Below are positions 16,206 to 25,408 of a DNA stretch of 64,000 nt, one piece after another. Under the pieces are notes generated by a model that was given only the letters and a program-made list of their open reading frames with translations, was not told the origin of the DNA and searched no databases. The translations under genes were made by a program, and so were the position numbers. This DNA comes from Bacteroidota bacterium (GTDB lineage: Bacteria > Bacteroidota > Bacteroidia > Chitinophagales > Chitinophagaceae). The DNA is taken from assembly GCA_023391015.1 (NCBI GenBank), contig JAEWBT010000047.1:62001-126000 (forward strand), written 5' to 3'. Within the stretch, counting starts at the first letter, position 1. Every line of letters starts with the position of its first letter.

Positions 16206-16225
16206 CCCGTAACCCCGCGCATACC

Positions 16226-16660
16226 ATGGCCAAAGCGAAAAAGAAAATCGAAGGGACGCCCATTCCGGGCAGAAACAACGGCACGCTCATCCCGGCCGCA
16301 CCGGGAGAGGTGCGCAATCCCGCCGGGCGCGGCAAAGGGCGACAGAACAACAAGACCATCATCAACAAATGGGTATCGGCGCTGATAACGGCCAAAAACC
16401 CGCTTACCAAGGCGGACGAGGAGATGACGGTGCTGGACGTGATGAACCTGGCCCTTATCGGTAAAGCCATGAAAGGCGATCACAAGGCCTACAAGGAACT
16501 GATGGACCGGCTGGAAGGCCGTTCTCCGCAAAGTGTGGTATTGACCGGAGAAGAAGGCAAGCCAGTAGTGATGGATATCAAAGGGCTGGATACCTCCGAG
16601 CTGAACCAACTGCTCACCCTAAAAAAGAAAATGCAGAAAGGCAACGATGGAGACAAATAA
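16226..16660 (+). CDS. Terminase small subunit-like protein (DUF5681 type)
   Basis: A 144-aa basic protein whose N-terminal region PGEVRNPAGRGKGRQNNK matches the DUF5681-type signature that occurs before large terminases. Helical region 45-100 and a C-terminal coiled end. It overlaps the large terminase by 14 nt. It should recognise phage DNA and load the large subunit. The call rests on the motif and on position. Confidence 0.75.
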   Translation: MAKAKKKIEGTPIPGRNNGTLIPAAPGEVRNPAGRGKGRQNNKTIINKWVSALITAKNPLTKADEEMTVLDVMNLALIGKAMKGDHKAYKELMDRLEGRSPQSVVLTGEEGKPVVMDIKGLDTSELNQLLTLKKKMQKGNDGDK

Positions 16661-18083
16661 TGATTTCAAGGCCCTGCTCGAAATTCCAAATCTGGAAATC
16701 GAGAAACTGCTCTTTGCAGAAGGGGACTTTGACTTCATTACCGTCGTCGGTGGCCAGAAGCACCTGAAGCAGGAACAGGCCCTGCAACTGCTTACCGACG
16801 ACACCACCAGAGAGCTGGGGTATGGCGGGGCTGCCGGCGGGGCAAAGTCGTGGACTGGCTGCGCATGGCTTGGCCCTATGTGTATGATCTACCCCGGAAC
16901 CCGTTGGTTTATCGGCCGGGAAGAACTCAAACGCCTGCGGGAATCCACCTACATGACTTTTAAAAAAGTCAGTAAGGCGTACGAGTTTGAAGACCAGTGG
17001 GAGTATAAGGCGAAAGACAACTACATTGAATTTTTCAACGGTAGCCGGATTGACCTGCTGGATCTGCGCTACCTGCCCTCCGATCCACTCTATGAACGCT
17101 ACGGTTCGTTGGAATACACTGGCGGTTGGCTGGAAGAAGGGGGCGAGGTACACTTTGACGCCTTCGATACCCTGAAATCCCGGGTCGGACGCCACCTGAA
17201 CGACCACTACGGCATTATCCCGAAGCTGCTGGTAACGTTCAACCCAAAGAAAAACTGGGTGGACAGCTACTTCTACCGGCCATGGAGCCGCGGAACCCTG
17301 CCCAAAGGCCGCGTGTACCTCCCTGCTTTGCTCTATGATAACCCCCACCGGGAGAGCGGTTATGAGGAGCAGCTCAAGGGCATGTCCAAAGCCAAGCGGG
17401 AACGCCTTCTGCACGGAAATTTTGACTACGACGACGACCCCAGCCTGCTCTGTGACCAAGACGCCATCTATGACCTTTTCCGGGGCGAGCACGTACTGCC
17501 GGGGCCGGATAGATACATCTCCGCTGACTTGGCCATGATGGGCCGCGATAAGTTCGTGGCCGGGCTGTGGGAAGGGGCTGTCTGCGACCTTACAAAAGGT
17601 GTCGTCAAGGGGACCTCTACCGGAAAAGAGATTGAAGCCGACTTGGCGCTGCTGATGCGCAAACATTCCGTTCCGCGTTCGCGTGTGGTGGCCGACAGTG
17701 ACGGTATGGGCTCCTATCTGGAATCCTATCTGGAAGGCATTCAAGAGTTCCACGGCGGTGCCCGGGCATTTAACGCGGAAGAGTTCGCCAACCTAAAAAG
17801 CGAGTGCGGCTATAAACTGGCCGAACTCATCAATAAGCGTCAAATCCGGATCATCTGCTCCTCCGAGCAGGAACTGGCCATTACCGAGGAGCTGGGCGTC
17901 CTCAAAGAAAACAACGTCGATAACGACACGGCCAAAAAACGGCTCATCGATAAAGACGAGATGAAGAAGCTGATCCAGCGCTCCCCCGATTACCTCGACA
18001 TGCTGATGATGCGCATGTTTTTCTACCTCGAAGACCCTGACGATTCAGATTCCGATAACTCTTGGGCCTCCTCTTTCCGATAA
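16647..18083 (+). CDS. terL: Phage terminase large subunit
   Basis: A 478-aa packaging motor. ATPase domain: GYGGAAGGAKSWTG (Walker A, about residues 58-71), IGREELKRLRES, and YTGGWLEEGGEVHFDAF (Walker B and catalytic acidic residues). The C-terminal nuclease domain opens with RYISADLAMMGRDKFVAGLW, whose Asp fits the first metal-binding residue of the RNase H-like fold, and continues to VVADSDGMGSYLESYL. The length is normal. It cuts concatemers and pumps DNA through the portal encoded next. Confidence 0.93.
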   Translation: METNNDFKALLEIPNLEIEKLLFAEGDFDFITVVGGQKHLKQEQALQLLTDDTTRELGYGGAAGGAKSWTGCAWLGPMCMIYPGTRWFIGREELKRLRESTYMTFKKVSKAYEFEDQWEYKAKDNYIEFFNGSRIDLLDLRYLPSDPLYERYGSLEYTGGWLEEGGEVHFDAFDTLKSRVGRHLNDHYGIIPKLLVTFNPKKNWVDSYFYRPWSRGTLPKGRVYLPALLYDNPHRESGYEEQLKGMSKAKRERLLHGNFDYDDDPSLLCDQDAIYDLFRGEHVLPGPDRYISADLAMMGRDKFVAGLWEGAVCDLTKGVVKGTSTGKEIEADLALLMRKHSVPRSRVVADSDGMGSYLESYLEGIQEFHGGARAFNAEEFANLKSECGYKLAELINKRQIRIICSSEQELAITEELGVLKENNVDNDTAKKRLIDKDEMKKLIQRSPDYLDMLMMRMFFYLEDPDDSDSDNSWASSFR

Positions 18084-18104
18084 AATCATTCTACACTTTC
18101 CCTT

Positions 18105-19538
18105 ATGGAAACACAACTTCTTACCGAAACTACCCAGTCGCCTGATGCTGTCATAACCTCCATCATGGCCCAATCGCCCAGCAAATTCCAAAAGGACGTA
18201 TTCGATATGTACGACCCGAAAGAGCATAAGGTGATGAAGGACAAACACCGGAAGAACAAACTCGTTTACAGGCCGACCAGTGTTATCAACCCCAAGACGG
18301 GTGAACCGCACTTGGAACCGGAAGTTGTGCATGTAGCCCGGATTGCACTGGCCCTCCAAAAGCTGATTGTAAAGCGCTGCGCAACGTTTCTGACCGGTGG
18401 CCGGGTGATCTTAAAAAGCAATCCGGAAGACGACCTCGGCAAACGTCTGTATAAGGCAGTGCGGGAGATGTGGAACGACAATAAGCTTCAGTTCCGCAAT
18501 AGTGCCATCGCCAAGAAGATGATGAGTGAAACCGAGTGCGCAGAGGTGTGGTATTCGGTGGAAGACAAAAAGAAGAAGGGCGGCTACAAGATGCGCTGTA
18601 AGCTCTATTCCCCTTCCGACGGCTATAAACTATATCCGGTATGGGATAAGAATGATGACATGGCAGCCTTCGGTATCTACCGCGAGGATACGGGCGACAA
18701 AAAAGAATACTTCTGGCTTTATACCGCTACAGAGCGCCGCGAGTACGTCAAAGATGGCAGCAGTTCCGGTGTTTGGCGAGAGGTAGAAGATGCGGCAGTA
18801 GAATTGCAATACGGCAAGATTCCGGTAATTTACTACCAGCAGCCGGAGGTGGAATGGGCAGATGTGCAGAGTTTGATTGAGCGGTTGGAAACACTTATTT
18901 CGAACTTCGCCGATACCAACGATTACAACGGCTCACCTATCTTGTTTTCCAAAGGGAAAATCAAGGGCTTTGCAGCCAAAGGAGAGGCTGGGAAGTTGAT
19001 TGAGAGCACCGGTGAAAATGCCGATTTAAAGTACGTTACCTGGGAAGGTGCGCCGGAGGCTATTAAGCTGGAAATCTCCACCCTCATTGACTTCATCTTC
19101 ACCATCACCCAAACGCCGAACATCACTTTTGAGCAGATGCAGAAGCTGGGCGATATTTCCGGTGTCGCCTTTGACCGGCTTTTTATGGATGCGCACCTGA
19201 AAGCCAAAGACCGGCAGGAAGGCGAGTTCGGCGAGTGCATCCAGCGCCGTCTGAACTTCCTCAAAGCGGCCGCCATTGCCATCGAGGGAGACTTAGGAGG
19301 GGCCGAAGATTTGGAAGTCAGTGCAGAATTCAATCTGTTCCGGATTGGCGATACCGAAGACCGGGTGGATCTGGCAATGAAAATCAGCGGTGGTAAAACC
19401 ATTGCCAGCCGCCGGCGGGCGGTGGAGGTAGCAGGCCTTACCGACGACCCAGATGATGAGCTGAAGCAGATTGAAGAAGAAGAAAAGGCAGCCCGGCCTA
19501 TCGTTCTTTTACCTCAAACCGAAGACGTAGCAGCATGA
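18105..19538 (+). CDS. Phage portal protein (SPP1 gp6-like)
   Basis: A 477-aa protein directly after the large terminase. It has the usual portal features: an N-terminal segment with conserved RPTSVINP and RIALALQKLIVKRCATFLTGG, a beta-rich wing with KGGYKMRCKLYSPSDGYKLYPVWD, a stem helix near FIFTITQTPNITFEQMQKLGDISG, and a long charged C-terminal helix (DELKQIEEEEKAARP). It forms the dodecameric channel at one capsid vertex. Gene order makes the assignment firm. Confidence 0.88.
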   Translation: METQLLTETTQSPDAVITSIMAQSPSKFQKDVFDMYDPKEHKVMKDKHRKNKLVYRPTSVINPKTGEPHLEPEVVHVARIALALQKLIVKRCATFLTGGRVILKSNPEDDLGKRLYKAVREMWNDNKLQFRNSAIAKKMMSETECAEVWYSVEDKKKKGGYKMRCKLYSPSDGYKLYPVWDKNDDMAAFGIYREDTGDKKEYFWLYTATERREYVKDGSSSGVWREVEDAAVELQYGKIPVIYYQQPEVEWADVQSLIERLETLISNFADTNDYNGSPILFSKGKIKGFAAKGEAGKLIESTGENADLKYVTWEGAPEAIKLEISTLIDFIFTITQTPNITFEQMQKLGDISGVAFDRLFMDAHLKAKDRQEGEFGECIQRRLNFLKAAAIAIEGDLGGAEDLEVSAEFNLFRIGDTEDRVDLAMKISGGKTIASRRRAVEVAGLTDDPDDELKQIEEEEKAARPIVLLPQTEDVAA

Positions 19539-19738
19539 CCATCCAAGAAGTTTGCACCGAGCTCCGCTCCGAGCTGAAACCCTACATCGGCAAGATGAAG
19601 CATTCTACCTTCTTCTCTACGCTGGCGCGCATTGAAAACGGAAGCGCCAAGCCAGCAACGGTAAAAGCCCTTTTTGAAAAATTCGGCTACGTCGGCTCCT
19701 ACAATGAATGGCAGAAAGACGAAAAGGTAACCGCATAA
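19535..19738 (+). CDS. Small phage protein (67 aa) after portal
   Basis: ATGA overlap with the portal gene. The 67-aa product is helical (MTIQEVCTELRSELKPYIGK), with a part that resembles a small helix-turn-helix (KPATVKALFEKFGYVGSYNEW). It ends at a strong terminator and closes the packaging operon. No family recognised; a small regulator is one possibility. Confidence 0.55.
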   Translation: MTIQEVCTELRSELKPYIGKMKHSTFFSTLARIENGSAKPATVKALFEKFGYVGSYNEWQKDEKVTA

Positions 19739-19770
19739 AAAAGCCCGGAAATTTCCGGGCTTTTTTATTT
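19739..19770 (+). terminator. Intrinsic terminator after the packaging genes
   Basis: Perfect palindromic hairpin AAGCCCGGAAATTTCCGGGCTT (two half-sites, 19741-19762) followed by a long T-rich tail (to 19773). Separates the terminase/portal unit from the scaffold/capsid unit. Confidence 0.9.
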
Positions 19771-19832
19771 TTTCTCGTGCGGTAAACTTACGCCCTGTCG
19801 CAGTTTTGCGACAATAAAATTTATTACTTAAC

Positions 19833-19853
19833 TATTAAATCCTATTATTTTTG
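19833..19853 (+). promoter_or_regulatory. Candidate promoter of the structural operon
   Basis: TATTTTTG at 19846-19853 matches the Bacteroidota -7 element TAnnTTTG and lies 35 bp before the scaffold gene start and 75 bp after a terminator. It is part of a block (from 19833) shared with 12042-12060. A small dyad, TGTCGCA-n4-TGCGACA (19796-19813), lies just upstream and could be an operator. No good -33 TTTG was found. Confidence 0.45.
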
Positions 19854-19887
19854 GTGTCTACAACCGTTTACGCATATACCCACCATT

Positions 19888-20553
19888 ATGGCAGTAGAAA
19901 AGGCTAAGGTTAAAGCTGCACTTGACGCAAAGTTCAAAGGCAAATCCGTCTCCAAAGAAATGAAGGAGTCGTATGCTGCCCGTTGGGCTCAAAAAATCGA
20001 AACCGACGACGACATCCAGACCTATGTGGATGACCGGGAGGACGATATTCTTGATGCCGCCAAGGAAGCTGACCGCCGCGCCACAGCTGCCGAAAAAGTA
20101 GGACGCGAAAAAGCTGCTCAAGCCGCATCCGGAAATCCGGAAGGCAACAAGGACGAACCCACTACCACCGAACTTCCCGATGATACGCCGGGATGGGCAA
20201 AAGCACTTCTGAAACAAAACGAAGCGCTTTCTCAGGAAGTGGCCGGACTGAAAGCAGCGCGCACAGCGGAAACACTTACCGAACGTTTCAAAAAGGACGA
20301 GCGCCTGAAAGGGATTCCGGAAATCATGTTCAAAGGCCGCATTCCTACCAAGGATGAGGACTACGAAACAGCCGTGGAAGACCTTGCTGCCGACTACAAA
20401 ACGTTTGCAGAAACGCACAAGCTCACGCCTGCCGGCGCTGGGCTGGGTAAGGATAATCCTCCGGGTGGGGGAAGCAAGACAGGTAGCAGCGATTCGGTAT
20501 CTGCCGAAATCGAGGCATGGGGCAAAGCAAACGCCCCGAAAACCAATTCCTAA
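19888..20553 (+). CDS. Probable capsid scaffold protein
   Basis: A 221-aa acidic, mostly helical protein: a Lys/Ala-rich start, a coiled-coil segment with DAAKEADRRATAAEKVGREKA, a helical part with LLKQNEALSQEVAGLKAAR, and a Gly/Ser-rich linker before a short tail (AEIEAWGKANAPKT). The length, composition and position between portal and capsid fit a scaffolding protein. There is no protease motif, so cleavage cannot be predicted. Confidence 0.65.
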   Translation: MAVEKAKVKAALDAKFKGKSVSKEMKESYAARWAQKIETDDDIQTYVDDREDDILDAAKEADRRATAAEKVGREKAAQAASGNPEGNKDEPTTTELPDDTPGWAKALLKQNEALSQEVAGLKAARTAETLTERFKKDERLKGIPEIMFKGRIPTKDEDYETAVEDLAADYKTFAETHKLTPAGAGLGKDNPPGGGSKTGSSDSVSAEIEAWGKANAPKTNS

Positions 20554-20573
20554 CAGCTTAAAAAACCCTTCTT

Positions 20574-21158
20574 ATGGGCTTAGGTCAATCTCGTACCACG
20601 TACGGAACCGGCATTCCCGTGTTCCAACACAAAATTCTGGAGACGGCCCAATCCGGCGGTCGCCTTGTTACCAGCGGCCTCGTGCTGGGTGCCTTCATCC
20701 TTGCCGGAACCCCGGTAGCGCTGGATGAATCCAACCATACCGCCACCATCGTCAAGACAGCCAAGTTGCAAGCCGCAGCCGGTTCCTCTGCCACCACTAT
20801 CCGCGTTGAAAAAGGTCACCACTTCGCAGTAGGTGATCACATCGCCAAAACCATTGGTGGTACTGCGGTGGATATTTCCGGAATCGATGCCACCAATCCG
20901 GCATACGACGAGCTCACGCTCTCGGCTACGCTCGGCACAATGGCTGCCGGCACCGGTATTTTCCAAGCGGCCGCAGCAGGCAGTAACGCAGTCTTTGCCG
21001 TCAAGCCTACCGGCCTGCTCTATGACGACGTAAAGGTTTCTGAAAATCAGACCCTCAGCGTCGTGATCCGCGGTACCGCCTTGGCGCGTCGCATTCCGCT
21101 CTACAACGCAGGGCTGGAAGCTGCTCTTCCCAACATCATCTTTTCCCAGTCGCACTAA
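20574..21158 (+). CDS. Probable head decoration/fibre protein
   Basis: A 194-aa beta-rich protein, with many Thr/Ala/Gly residues (SSATTIRVEKGHHFAVGDHI, AVDISGIDATNPAYDELTLS). It lies directly before the capsid gene, where decoration or head-fibre proteins are usually encoded. The C-terminal helix motif ALARRIPLYNAGLEAALPNI could bind the capsid. Assignment is by composition and place. Confidence 0.6.
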   Translation: MGLGQSRTTYGTGIPVFQHKILETAQSGGRLVTSGLVLGAFILAGTPVALDESNHTATIVKTAKLQAAAGSSATTIRVEKGHHFAVGDHIAKTIGGTAVDISGIDATNPAYDELTLSATLGTMAAGTGIFQAAAAGSNAVFAVKPTGLLYDDVKVSENQTLSVVIRGTALARRIPLYNAGLEAALPNIIFSQSH

Positions 21159-21228
21159 GGCGCTGCTACAAGGCACGTTCCCAACAGCAACACACATCCT
21201 TAAACGACTTTAAAGACAAAGCCAAATC

Positions 21229-22323
21229 ATGGCAGAAAAACTTGAATCCATCTTCGGCGACTACGCTTCCAATGCCAACCTCCAGGCCATCATCAACCGG
21301 TCCTTGGAGCGTTTCAATCGGCCTTGGTTCCCTCGCCGCTTCCGCTGGGGCCTCCAGCGCAACGAACTGACGTTTGCTACCGTGCTGGGCGCCTCCCGCA
21401 TTGCCTCTCTGGCCTCTATTGTGGATCGCGACAGCACCACGCCCCTCCGTGCCCGTCAAACGCTTTCTAAAGTGAATGGTGAGGTTCCGGCAATCCGGCA
21501 CATGCGCCCGCTCAACGAAAGCGAGATGCGCGCCTACCTTACCCTTGGCGACCTTGCCACCCGCAACGGGGGCATCAACCCAGCGCTTGATCTCATCTTC
21601 AACGACATCAAGTTTGTGGGCGAGGGTACAGAAGCACGGATTGACGACTTCGTAGCACAAGGGCTCTCCAAAGGCTATGTGGAAATCACCACTGCATCCA
21701 ATGCCGATGGCGTCACAATGGGCGAAACAATTGATCTGTTCCTGCCGGCGGAAAACAAACTGGTGTCTTCCGGCAATTGGCAGACGGCCAACTTCGATAT
21801 CATTGGGGAAATCACCACGATTGTCAGCGATGCCCAAGGCCGCGGTCTTGCCTTCGAAACCATCCTGATCGACCAGCTTTTGTGGAACATCATCCGCAAC
21901 AACACCAAGTTGCAATCGTTCCTGAGTGCCTTCTACAATCCGGGTTCCAACAAGACCTACGCGATGACGCTTGAGAACCTCAACACGGCTATGACCGCAA
22001 ATGGTCTGCCGGTGTTTGAGATTGTCAACATCGCCCAGATGGTGGAAGACGACACAAAGCAGCGCCCGTACCGCCCATGGAAAAGGGAGAATGTTACGTT
22101 CGTGCCTGCGGGGGAGCTGGGCGTTATCCACAACGCCTACGCCATCGAGAAGTTGCGCCCCGCAACCGGCGTAAACTATGCCGACTACAACCGGACGCTT
22201 ATCTCCAAATGGAGCACCAACGAGCCGGTACGTGAGTTTACCAAGGCAGAACTCAACGCCTTCCCCGGCTTTGAGGCCATTGAGCAAATCGTCATTCTTC
22301 ACACAGACGGCGCAGCCTGGTAG
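21229..22323 (+). CDS. Major capsid protein
   Basis: A 364-aa protein of HK97-like length. It has an extended N-terminal part (RFNRPWFPRRFRWGLQRNELTFATV), a spine-helix-like segment (NESEMRAYLTLGDLA), a conserved core (QGRGLAFETILIDQLLWNII) and a C-terminal strand (FPGFEAIEQIVILHTDG). It follows scaffold and decoration genes and precedes connector genes, which fits the major capsid protein. It looks closer to the P2/gpE-like capsids of Bacteroidota phages than to classical HK97 gp5, but this is not certain. Confidence 0.8.
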   Translation: MAEKLESIFGDYASNANLQAIINRSLERFNRPWFPRRFRWGLQRNELTFATVLGASRIASLASIVDRDSTTPLRARQTLSKVNGEVPAIRHMRPLNESEMRAYLTLGDLATRNGGINPALDLIFNDIKFVGEGTEARIDDFVAQGLSKGYVEITTASNADGVTMGETIDLFLPAENKLVSSGNWQTANFDIIGEITTIVSDAQGRGLAFETILIDQLLWNIIRNNTKLQSFLSAFYNPGSNKTYAMTLENLNTAMTANGLPVFEIVNIAQMVEDDTKQRPYRPWKRENVTFVPAGELGVIHNAYAIEKLRPATGVNYADYNRTLISKWSTNEPVREFTKAELNAFPGFEAIEQIVILHTDGAAW

Positions 22324-22329
22324 TAAGCC

Positions 22330-22968
22330 ATGAACCAAACGGCAATCGACAAACTCGTGGACAGGGTTGGGTGGGCACCGCTCCTCCAACCCTTCGCTAC
22401 GGGGATTAGTGTCGATGCTGCGGCTGCCAAAACGGATTCCGGACGGGTTTTCAAAGCCTTTCACGCTTTAGCCACCGCCGAAAACGTCTACTGGACCATA
22501 CCAAACCCGGACGCCAACGGTAACGCCGAGTTCAACAACACACTTCTGGATCTGCGTAAGCAAGCAGTCCTGAAAGTTATTGATCTCGTTTTTGTCGCCA
22601 ACCCACGGGCCGTTACCGGAACCGATGCTTACGGTGAACCTACCGACCTGTCCGATACCGATTATTCGGATTTGGCTATCCGCCGGGCTCCGCTCTTTGA
22701 TACCGCTATCGGCTTTCAAGTCGCCTGCGATGTGATCGAACAACTGATTGCCACACCGCGCAGCAATGGCCGGGAACGCAGCGCCGGGGAAAGTATTGGC
22801 GATCTGAAAATTGAACTGGACGGCTACACCAATGAAGCCGGTCGCAAGGTCGCCAAAGGCCTCTATGGTAAGCTCTCCGATGCCATCAAAGCCATTACCG
22901 ACGTTCTTTTCCCTCTTTCCAAAAACGAGGCAAAGCCGGTTATCCGGGACGCCTCCCACCTCTGGTAA
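22330..22968 (+). CDS. Head-tail connector-like protein (212 aa)
   Basis: Starts 7 bp after the capsid stop. The 212-aa product is helical (AIDKLVDRVGWAPLLQPF, LLDLRKQAVLKVIDLVFVAN, DTAIGFQVACDVIEQLIA). Small helical proteins right after the capsid gene usually are head-completion or adaptor proteins (gp6/gp15-like). It resembles DUF6712-type proteins of Bacteroidetes phages, which I could not verify. Confidence 0.55.
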   Translation: MNQTAIDKLVDRVGWAPLLQPFATGISVDAAAAKTDSGRVFKAFHALATAENVYWTIPNPDANGNAEFNNTLLDLRKQAVLKVIDLVFVANPRAVTGTDAYGEPTDLSDTDYSDLAIRRAPLFDTAIGFQVACDVIEQLIATPRSNGRERSAGESIGDLKIELDGYTNEAGRKVAKGLYGKLSDAIKAITDVLFPLSKNEAKPVIRDASHLW

Positions 22969-22971
22969 ACC

Positions 22972-23514
22972 ATGCTTCACAAGCGCCAAGGCCCGATTTC
23001 CGGAATTGACGTTCCACTGGATAGGCTCCAGCGGGATCTCTATGAGCACCTGCGCGGTGTGTGGGGACTGGCCCCGGATGACTGGGAATGCTATCCGCGC
23101 GTCTACCGCAACCGGCTGGCCGACGGTTATGTGGCGGAGGTTCAAAGCAAGCGCGGCGAATACCAGGACGTTTATCAGGATGACCAAAAAGCTGTGGTTT
23201 CCTTCTTCGGGGTGGGTCAGAAAAGCACTGTTGGTCCTGTTATCAGCAATACGGTCCACTTGGTCTTGTTCTGCAACCTGGTACGGCTGAAACCCGATTC
23301 GATTGTCCGCCCGGATGAAGAAGTGCGTATGAACGTGTACAACTTTTTCCGGGAAAGTGCCTGTTACGGCTTCCGGATCACAGATATGATTACCGGCGTG
23401 GAGGCCTGTCTGGAAGAATACCCCGGCACCCGCAGGAAGTCGCTGCTTACCAAAGCGGATATGCATCCGCACCACATTTTTCGCTGCAACCTAAGCCTCG
23501 AGTACCGGCCATAG
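22972..23514 (+). CDS. Head-tail joining / tail-completion-like protein (180 aa)
   Basis: Starts 3 bp after the previous stop codon. The 180-aa product has alternating strands and helices (VFLVLFCNLVRLKPD-like strand, RNFFRESACYGF helix, HHIFRCNLSLEYRP end). The place between a connector gene and the probable tail-tube gene fits a tail-completion or stopper protein. No sequence family recognised. Confidence 0.55.
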   Translation: MLHKRQGPISGIDVPLDRLQRDLYEHLRGVWGLAPDDWECYPRVYRNRLADGYVAEVQSKRGEYQDVYQDDQKAVVSFFGVGQKSTVGPVISNTVHLVLFCNLVRLKPDSIVRPDEEVRMNVYNFFRESACYGFRITDMITGVEACLEEYPGTRRKSLLTKADMHPHHIFRCNLSLEYRP

Positions 23515-23551
23515 GAGCAGCCTCAAACACTACTAAAAACGCCTTTTTATC

Positions 23552-24502
23552 ATGGCACAACAAAGCACACGAACCGCCGGCACCCAAGCCGGAAACCTTG
23601 GCGTAGCGCCGGTAAACTTCGACCCCGCCGACATCGCCTACGGCATTCTGGTACCGAAAGACGCGATTATTGATGCTGCCGCCCGCGCCATCATCCGGCG
23701 AACGCTGCAAAGCCGGGCACAAGCGGCCAATAAAGCGGACCGCTGGCAGCCGCTCCCCCAAATCGTAGGGGCCGAGCCACAGGGCGCAGAGGCGGTAAAG
23801 GAAAGCTCCCCGGCAGGTTTTGAGCGTATTATCCGCGAAAGCGGCTACGCCTTTATGTTGTCCTACTGGAAGGGCGGCAAAAACTACCACGGAACGCTGC
23901 GCACTTTCAATGGCCTGCAAGACCTCTACGACCTGCTTCTGGTGGATCGAAACAACGTGCTGATGGGCACCGACGCTGTGGACGCTAATGGCGCTTGGGC
24001 CATGAAGGGCTACTCCCTGGCGCAACTGTTCACCGATTCCTACAAGTTCAACGACGGCTCCAAAGGGTCGGAAGTGAAGACGTTTGTATCGCTGGCTTCT
24101 TCTGCCGAGTTCAACGACCGGTTCGCATTCATCGAGCTGGACTTCAATTTCGGTACAGATGTGAAGGGTATCGTGGACGTAAAACTCCAAAACGTCAGCA
24201 CGACCGCTCCCGGCACTACCATCACGCTGGCCCCGATGGCAGGCGCTGAAAACCTCGTTGCCCGCTTCGGTAGCGTCTTGAACGTACCGGGCGCATGGGT
24301 TCATACCCGCCAGGACACCGGTGCTACGCTTACCACTACAAGTGTTTCGGCTATTCCAGCTGTCGGCTTCCGCATTAGCCCCAACCTGTCCGGTATTCCG
24401 TCCGGAACGCTGATTCGTACCTCGCTGGCCGACACCACTACCCTGACCGGTCTTGGCCTGAAAGGCTACGAGTCCAACGCCTACGAGTGGCCGGCTCCGT
24501 AA
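23552..24502 (+). CDS. Probable major tail (tube) protein
   Basis: A 316-aa protein rich in beta strands, Thr, Ala and Gly. It begins in a flexible segment, continues through RIIRESGYAFMLSYWKGGKNYHGTLR and VDVKLQNVSTTAPGTTITLAP, and ends before a terminator. Composition, size and position two genes after the connector fit a tail-tube subunit, the most abundant tail protein of a siphovirus, expected to have its own terminator. This is inference from order. Confidence 0.6.
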   Translation: MAQQSTRTAGTQAGNLGVAPVNFDPADIAYGILVPKDAIIDAAARAIIRRTLQSRAQAANKADRWQPLPQIVGAEPQGAEAVKESSPAGFERIIRESGYAFMLSYWKGGKNYHGTLRTFNGLQDLYDLLLVDRNNVLMGTDAVDANGAWAMKGYSLAQLFTDSYKFNDGSKGSEVKTFVSLASSAEFNDRFAFIELDFNFGTDVKGIVDVKLQNVSTTAPGTTITLAPMAGAENLVARFGSVLNVPGAWVHTRQDTGATLTTTSVSAIPAVGFRISPNLSGIPSGTLIRTSLADTTTLTGLGLKGYESNAYEWPAP

Positions 24503-24530
24503 TCTCTTTTCGCCTGCGAACCGACCCTTT

Positions 24531-24556
24531 GCCCCGCCCTGAAAGCGGGGTTTTGG
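24531..24556 (+). terminator. Terminator after the tail-tube gene
   Basis: CCCCGC (24532-24537) pairs with GCGGGG (24545-24550), loop CCTGAAA, followed by TTTT and a G-rich stretch. It would lower readthrough downstream of the highly expressed tail-tube gene. Confidence 0.6.
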
Positions 24557-24576
24557 GGTGAAAAGACCTTTCTTTT

Positions 24577-24927
24577 ATGAAAAAGCAAACCTTGATTACC
24601 CGCAATCTGGTCAATATCTCACTGGATCACGTCCTCTCTTTCAAATCCGAGAAGGCATTTCAGGAGGCGATGGAAGCCGAAGGCCACTTTGATAACGAAC
24701 TTCCGGAAATCCGCGAACAAATCGTGGAAAGCATCTGGAAGGAAGCCAAAGAGCTGAGCGCCGCCGAAGAAGCCCCAAAAGCATCCTCAAAGGCTAAAAA
24801 TTCCGGAAACGCCAAAGCACCCGCCAAAGCCCAGAGCAATGCGACTTCCGGCGCTCCTGGCGGTGGTCCGGCGAGTGCCACCACAGCACCTACTGGCTCC
24901 GGCACGACTACCACGACGGTTAAATAG
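24577..24927 (+). CDS. Small tail-module protein with low-complexity tail (116 aa)
   Basis: Residues 1-65 are a compact helical domain (MKKQTLITRNLVNISLDHV, SEKAFQEAMEAEGHFDNE). The rest is a linker rich in Ala, Lys, Pro, Ser, Gly and Thr. It lies right after the tail-tube gene. It may be a tail accessory or chaperone protein. Nothing more can be said from sequence. Confidence 0.55.
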   Translation: MKKQTLITRNLVNISLDHVLSFKSEKAFQEAMEAEGHFDNELPEIREQIVESIWKEAKELSAAEEAPKASSKAKNSGNAKAPAKAQSNATSGAPGGGPASATTAPTGSGTTTTTVK

Positions 24928-24940
24928 TCCCCGTTAGGTC

Positions 24941-25408
24941 ATGGGTGCTATTTCCGTTGCCGAAGTGCTGCGCAGACTGGAATCCTTCGATATAGTTGAG
25001 GAGACCCGTTCTATCGTGGAGGCCCACACCGAAGCGCTGGCCGACATGAACCGCGAGCAGCTGATGGAGGGTCTGGACAGCACCGGAAAGAAGATGGATC
25101 GGTACAAAAACGATGCGTACGCACGGAAAAAGTACCAGATGAACCCCCGGCCCGGCTACGGCATCCGCGACCAGAAAAAGACGGGTATGTTTCACGAGGG
25201 CATCCATGCCTACACAACCGGCACCGCTTACGTCCTTACCTCCTCCGATCCCAAGACGAAGGATATCACCCGCCGCGATGGCGAAAAAGTCTTTGGTCTG
25301 ACGGGTGAAAACAAAACCATTTTCCGGAAAAACACCCTCCGACCCGGTCTGCTTCGGGCCATTATCCGAAAAGTAAGAGGCAAAACAGCCGCCCCAGCCT
25401 ACGCATGA
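24941..25408 (+). CDS. Hypothetical tail-module protein (155 aa)
   Basis: A basic 155-aa protein, with a helical N-terminal half (EVLRRLESFDIVEETRSIVEAH) and a C-terminal half holding GMFHEGIHAYTTGTAYVLTSSDP and a Lys/Arg-rich end. The end overlaps the next gene by ATGA. The layout resembles phage virion-morphogenesis proteins that join tail parts, but I could not confirm a family. Confidence 0.5.
   Translation: MGAISVAEVLRRLESFDIVEETRSIVEAHTEALADMNREQLMEGLDSTGKKMDRYKNDAYARKKYQMNPRPGYGIRDQKKTGMFHEGIHAYTTGTAYVLTSSDPKTKDITRRDGEKVFGLTGENKTIFRKNTLRPGLLRAIIRKVRGKTAAPAYA

Noticed and set aside
19741..19762. Palindrome GCCCGGAAATTTCCGGGC as a member of the TTCCGGAA family
   Set aside because: It has TTTCCGGG and not TTCCGGAA; the T-run behind it shows that it is a terminator.
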